From Planctomycetes bacterium UBA1662 (GTDB lineage Bacteria > Planctomycetota > UBA8108): DNA of 26,550 nt. Below, piece after piece: positions 23,947 through 26,550 of the stretch. The stretch spans positions 1 through 26,550 of the forward strand of contig DCKY01000066.1 in the NCBI GenBank assembly GCA_002320775.1. The letters run 5' to 3'. A model generated the notes under the pieces. It ran no database searches. It saw only the letters and a program-made list of their open reading frames with translations, and was not told the DNA's origin. Position numbers and translations under genes: made by a program. The first letter of the stretch is position 1; each line of letters starts with the position of its first letter.

Positions 23947-25010
23947 GCCTCTCCGGTGATCCGCCCACGGTAGCTCCCGACCTCTTCCTCGGTCCAGGCG
24001 GTCTCTTCAGTCACGCTTACCCCCTCGAAGTCAAACTCGAAAGGCCAGGACTCCGCGCCCAGCTCCGCTACTGCGGCCGCGCACTCCTCTCGACGGCCCG
24101 GCTTCGCGCAGAGCAGAAGAAAGCCCCCGCCGCCAGCGCCGCAGGTCTTCCCCGCGAGGATCAGCTCCTCCAGCCTATCGAAGACGGCCCTGTGCTCAGC
24201 GCTGTCACAACTCTCGTGCAGGTTGTAGAGGCCGCGACAGGATCCCCCCAGCGCCCGGGCATAACCCTCCAGGTCCCCAGCCTCAAGCGCCTGGGCCATT
24301 CGTTCAGCCTCGCCGCGAAGCTCAAACATCGCCTCGAGAGTCTTCGAGGACGGCTCGTGGTAGGAGCTCCTGATATCATCGTGAATCGAACCTGAAACGT
24401 GCGCCGCGCCGGTAAAAACCAGCAGAGAGCTCTCCTCAATCTCCCGAATCAGCTCTTCGGTGACCTCTATGCTGCGGGGAGTCATGCCGCCTCCCTGGTG
24501 GTACTCGAGCAGGTTCAGGCCCCCACGGGCGGCGCCGTAAGAATCCTGGCTCCCTCCCGGGTAGCCGAGATCCTGTCTCTCGACCTCGTTGGCGACCGCC
24601 GCAATGTCATCTTTCGAACGAGTGACGCCAAAGAGCCGGTCGAGGGCCGCCACCACCGAGACCCCAAGCGCCCCGCTGCCTCCAAGGCCGCTGCCGGGCG
24701 GCACCTCGGAGCCGGTCACCAGCAGCACCGACTCTCCTGGCGGAAGCAATTTTCTTACAAACCCCTGCAGCAGCTCAAGGCGCCCGCCGACGGGGAGGCC
24801 CGCAGCGCTGCGAGCCTGGATGCCGGCGTCGAGATCGTCTGAATAGATCAGGATCTCTTCCCCCGGACCCAGGCGCTGGGCGCGGGCAAAGACATGCCGC
24901 CTGACGCCGAAGTTGACCACCTTGCCGCCATGATCTACGCAAAAAGGAGGGGCATCGGTCCCCCCGCCGGCGGGATCAACTCTGACAGGGGCGCGCGCGA
25001 ATGCTCTCAT
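23937..25010 (-). CDS. GHMP-family sugar kinase (heptokinase/HddA-like)
   Basis: 357-residue cytoplasmic kinase of the GHMP superfamily. Motif 1 region is APVRVDPAGGGTD (7-19); the ATP-binding motif 2 is VPPGSGLGGSGALG (103-116); GGSQDSYGA (152-160) carries a probable catalytic Asp156; motif 3 is KTCGAGGGGF near residue 290. The pattern is closest to D-glycero-D-manno-heptose 7-phosphate kinase and fucokinase-like kinases, but the sugar cannot be decided from sequence and no heptose genes are nearby. The ATG at 25010 lacks a Shine-Dalgarno. It follows the protease gene by 76 bp with a hairpin between, so it may be transcribed separately. Confidence 0.88.
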   Translation of the reverse strand: MRAFARAPVRVDPAGGGTDAPPFCVDHGGKVVNFGVRRHVFARAQRLGPGEEILIYSDDLDAGIQARSAAGLPVGGRLELLQGFVRKLLPPGESVLLVTGSEVPPGSGLGGSGALGVSVVAALDRLFGVTRSKDDIAAVANEVERQDLGYPGGSQDSYGAARGGLNLLEYHQGGGMTPRSIEVTEELIREIEESSLLVFTGAAHVSGSIHDDIRSSYHEPSSKTLEAMFELRGEAERMAQALEAGDLEGYARALGGSCRGLYNLHESCDSAEHRAVFDRLEELILAGKTCGAGGGGFLLLCAKPGRREECAAAVAELGAESWPFEFDFEGVSVTEETAWTEEEVGSYRGRITGEAQG

Positions 25011-25031
25011 CGGTATACTCGGTTACGGACC

Positions 25032-25076
25032 GGGGAAAAGAACCGCCAGCGCCTGGCCGCGGCGAGAACCTGGCGG
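25032..25076 (-). terminator. hairpin terminator after the protease gene
   Basis: CCGCCAG and CTGGCGG (25043-25049 and 25070-25076) form a 7-bp GC-rich stem with an inner palindromic GCCGCGGC. On the minus strand TTCTTTT follows directly. On the plus strand the same stem is followed by a T-rich stretch at 25084-25093, so it could also act in that direction. It lies 11 bp after the protease stop codon. Confidence 0.55.
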
Positions 25077-25086
25077 GCTTCGCTTT

Positions 25087-26550
25087 TTATTTTACAGGGC
25101 CCTTCTTCAGCTTCTGCAGGGGGCCGCTCCCGGGATGCTTCCGAAGTCCTTCCGCTATCAAGGCACGCCCTTGCTTCGTATCTCCGAGCAGAAGAGCCGC
25201 CCTCGCCAGGCGCCTGTAGGATTCCGCGCTCTCGGGTTTCAGCGCCGCAACGTAATCGGCCGTGATAGAGAGAACCTCCTCGAGATAAAAGTCCCGCTTA
25301 ATCTCGTTGTCATCAGGCGGAGCGTCCGGATCCTTGGGGTCCTCTTTCTCTTCCTTCGCATCGTCTGGATCAAATTGTTTTTTCTCCGCCTCGTAACGAG
25401 ACCGCTCCAGCGGGATCTTCTTTCGGTCGCGAATCTTCCGGTACCGGGCGATGTCCTTCTCGATCTTGGAGAAGTCCTCGTTGGAGCCTCTTCTCTTGCG
25501 GGACCTTTCCTTCAGTCGACGCAGGAGCTTCTGGTCAACCAGCCCGATGTCCGAATGCTCGGCCTTCTCTACCGTGTCGAACTCGATCGCGAAATCGAGC
25601 TCGGCCTCGCCATCCATGTGGCTCGAAACCGCAGGCAGCTCGATATCCGGCACGACGCCCTTGTTCTGCGTGCTATTGCCAGAGGGCCGGTAGAATTGCG
25701 AGAGGGTGATCTTCAGAGCGCCCAGTTTCCCCGGTTCGCCGCCTCCCCTGGCACGCGAGAGATCCATGAGCTGCTGGACGGTTCCCTTGCCATGGGTGCT
25801 TCGATCGCCCACGACAACCCCCCGCTTATAATCCTGCAGGGCTCCGGCAAAAATCTCACTGGCGCTGGCGCTGAACTTGCTGGTCAACACCACAAGCGGC
25901 CCCGACCAGTCGACGCCCTTTTTGCTGTCGTTACGCGTATCAACCCTTCCGTTCAGGTGCTTGATGAGCACCACGGGGCCTGTATCTACAAACAGGCCCG
26001 TCAACGCGATCGCCTCCGACAGCGCTCCGCCTCCATTCATCCGCAAGTCGATGGCCACGGCCTCGATGCCATCGGCCTTGAACTTCTTGATGATCCTCGA
26101 GACATCGCGCGTTGTGCTCTTGAAGTCCTTCACGCCGCGCCCGGCGGCGGCCATGTCCATGTAGAAGCTGGGCAGGACAATAACCCCGACCTTGAGAGCC
26201 GGCAGGCCTTCCCCTCTCTTGACCTCGAGCACCTCGCCATGGGCCTCGCGATCGGCGAGAACCACCTTGGCCCGCACGATAGCTACCAGCTCGGTGCCCT
26301 CGCTGTCGGCATGCCGGACCTTGAGCTGGACCCTCGTGCCTTTCTTGCCGCGGATGAGCTTCACAACATCAGAGAGCTTCATGTTCAGCAGATCTACGAA
26401 GTCCTTGGAGTCTCCCTGCGCCACCGCGAGAATCTTGTCCTGCGGCTTCAGCCGTCCATCGCGCGCCGCCGCGCCGCCGGGAATGACCTGGTTGACCACC
26501 GTGTAGCCATCGATCGACTGCAGCGAAGCCCCGATCCCCTCGAGCTCCAG
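25087..26550 (-). CDS. carboxy-terminal processing protease, Prc/tail-specific type (5' part outside window)
   Basis: Peptidase family S41 enzyme that degrades or trims periplasmic proteins from their C-terminus. The last 487 residues are present; the frame is still open at the window edge, so the N-terminal part is missing. Order seen: PDZ domain beginning LEGIGASLQ and GYTVVNQV; the S41 protease core with LRMNGGGALSEA, the catalytic serine region FSASASEIFAGALQD (codons around 25850-25875) and the catalytic lysine in STHGKGTVQQ; then QFYRPSGNSTQNKGVVPDI. The wording matches the Prc/Tsp branch rather than short CtpA. After a Lys/Arg/Glu/Asp-rich DUF3340-like region, the last 50 or so residues look like a short helical TPR-type addition. 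The methionine-like GTG at 26499 is internal to the PDZ domain and is not the start. Confidence 0.93.
   Translation of the reverse strand: MELEGIGASLQSIDGYTVVNQVIPGGAAARDGRLKPQDKILAVAQGDSKDFVDLLNMKLSDVVKLIRGKKGTRVQLKVRHADSEGTELVAIVRAKVVLADREAHGEVLEVKRGEGLPALKVGVIVLPSFYMDMAAAGRGVKDFKSTTRDVSRIIKKFKADGIEAVAIDLRMNGGGALSEAIALTGLFVDTGPVVLIKHLNGRVDTRNDSKKGVDWSGPLVVLTSKFSASASEIFAGALQDYKRGVVVGDRSTHGKGTVQQLMDLSRARGGGEPGKLGALKITLSQFYRPSGNSTQNKGVVPDIELPAVSSHMDGEAELDFAIEFDTVEKAEHSDIGLVDQKLLRRLKERSRKRRGSNEDFSKIEKDIARYRKIRDRKKIPLERSRYEAEKKQFDPDDAKEEKEDPKDPDAPPDDNEIKRDFYLEEVLSITADYVAALKPESAESYRRLARAALLLGDTKQGRALIAEGLRKHPGSGPLQKLKKGPVK

Noticed and set aside
10446..25018. GTATAC palindromes near several gene starts as a regulator site
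   Set aside because: About three occurrences are expected by chance at this base composition and four are present, one inside a gene; the sites are more simply read as -10-like boxes.

Overview
The window looks like chromosomal DNA from a GC-rich, Gram-negative-type bacterium, most probably a member of the Planctomycetota or a close relative. The reasons are three secreted proteins that end in a dockerin-type repeat pair of the planctomycete style, a two-domain DUF1080 protein next to a PQQ-type beta-propeller that opens with a W-x-x-F-R-G-P motif, malectin and lectin-like surface modules, and a normal housekeeping block beside them. The taxonomic call is an inference from gene content; no rRNA or other phylogenetic marker is present except PrfA, PrmC and MurA.

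Layout. Positions 1-3574 (+) hold the tail of an unidentified gene, then prfA, prmC (overlapping prfA by a TTGA junction) and murA, which has a good sigma70-like promoter of its own. Positions 3546-10431 (-) hold four co-directional genes. Read from their 5' end these are a TPR lipoprotein, two tandem paralogous helical-repeat envelope proteins of unknown function, and a secreted endonuclease/exonuclease/phosphatase-fold enzyme with two carbohydrate-binding-like domains and a dockerin. A 302-bp AT-richer divergent region separates them from two very large secreted proteins on the + strand (10734-14372 and 14551-18210). Both begin with a lectin-like domain, contain a duplicated two-domain unit, and end in an Asp/Cys-rich calcium-binding-like segment, a dockerin pair and a conserved Cys-containing tail. 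A strong intrinsic terminator lies between them.

The right part (18241-26550) holds a YbdK-type carboxylate-amine ligase (-), a divergent DUF72 protein (+), and a + strand trio of exported proteins: DUF1080x2, PQQ-like propeller and epoxide-hydrolase-like alpha/beta hydrolase. It ends with a GHMP-family sugar kinase (-) and the 3' part of a Prc/CtpA-type tail-specific protease (-) that runs off the window.

How it fits together. The housekeeping block terminates translation, modifies release factors and starts peptidoglycan synthesis. The accessory part is mostly extracytoplasmic. The three dockerin proteins share a C-terminal module although no cohesin is visible, so the shared end may be an anchoring or sorting device rather than a cellulosome part. 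The TPR/helical-repeat cluster and the dockerin-lectin pair are the least explained part of the window and the best candidates for an undescribed cell-surface system. No tRNA, rRNA, CRISPR array, insertion sequence or prophage gene was recognised.
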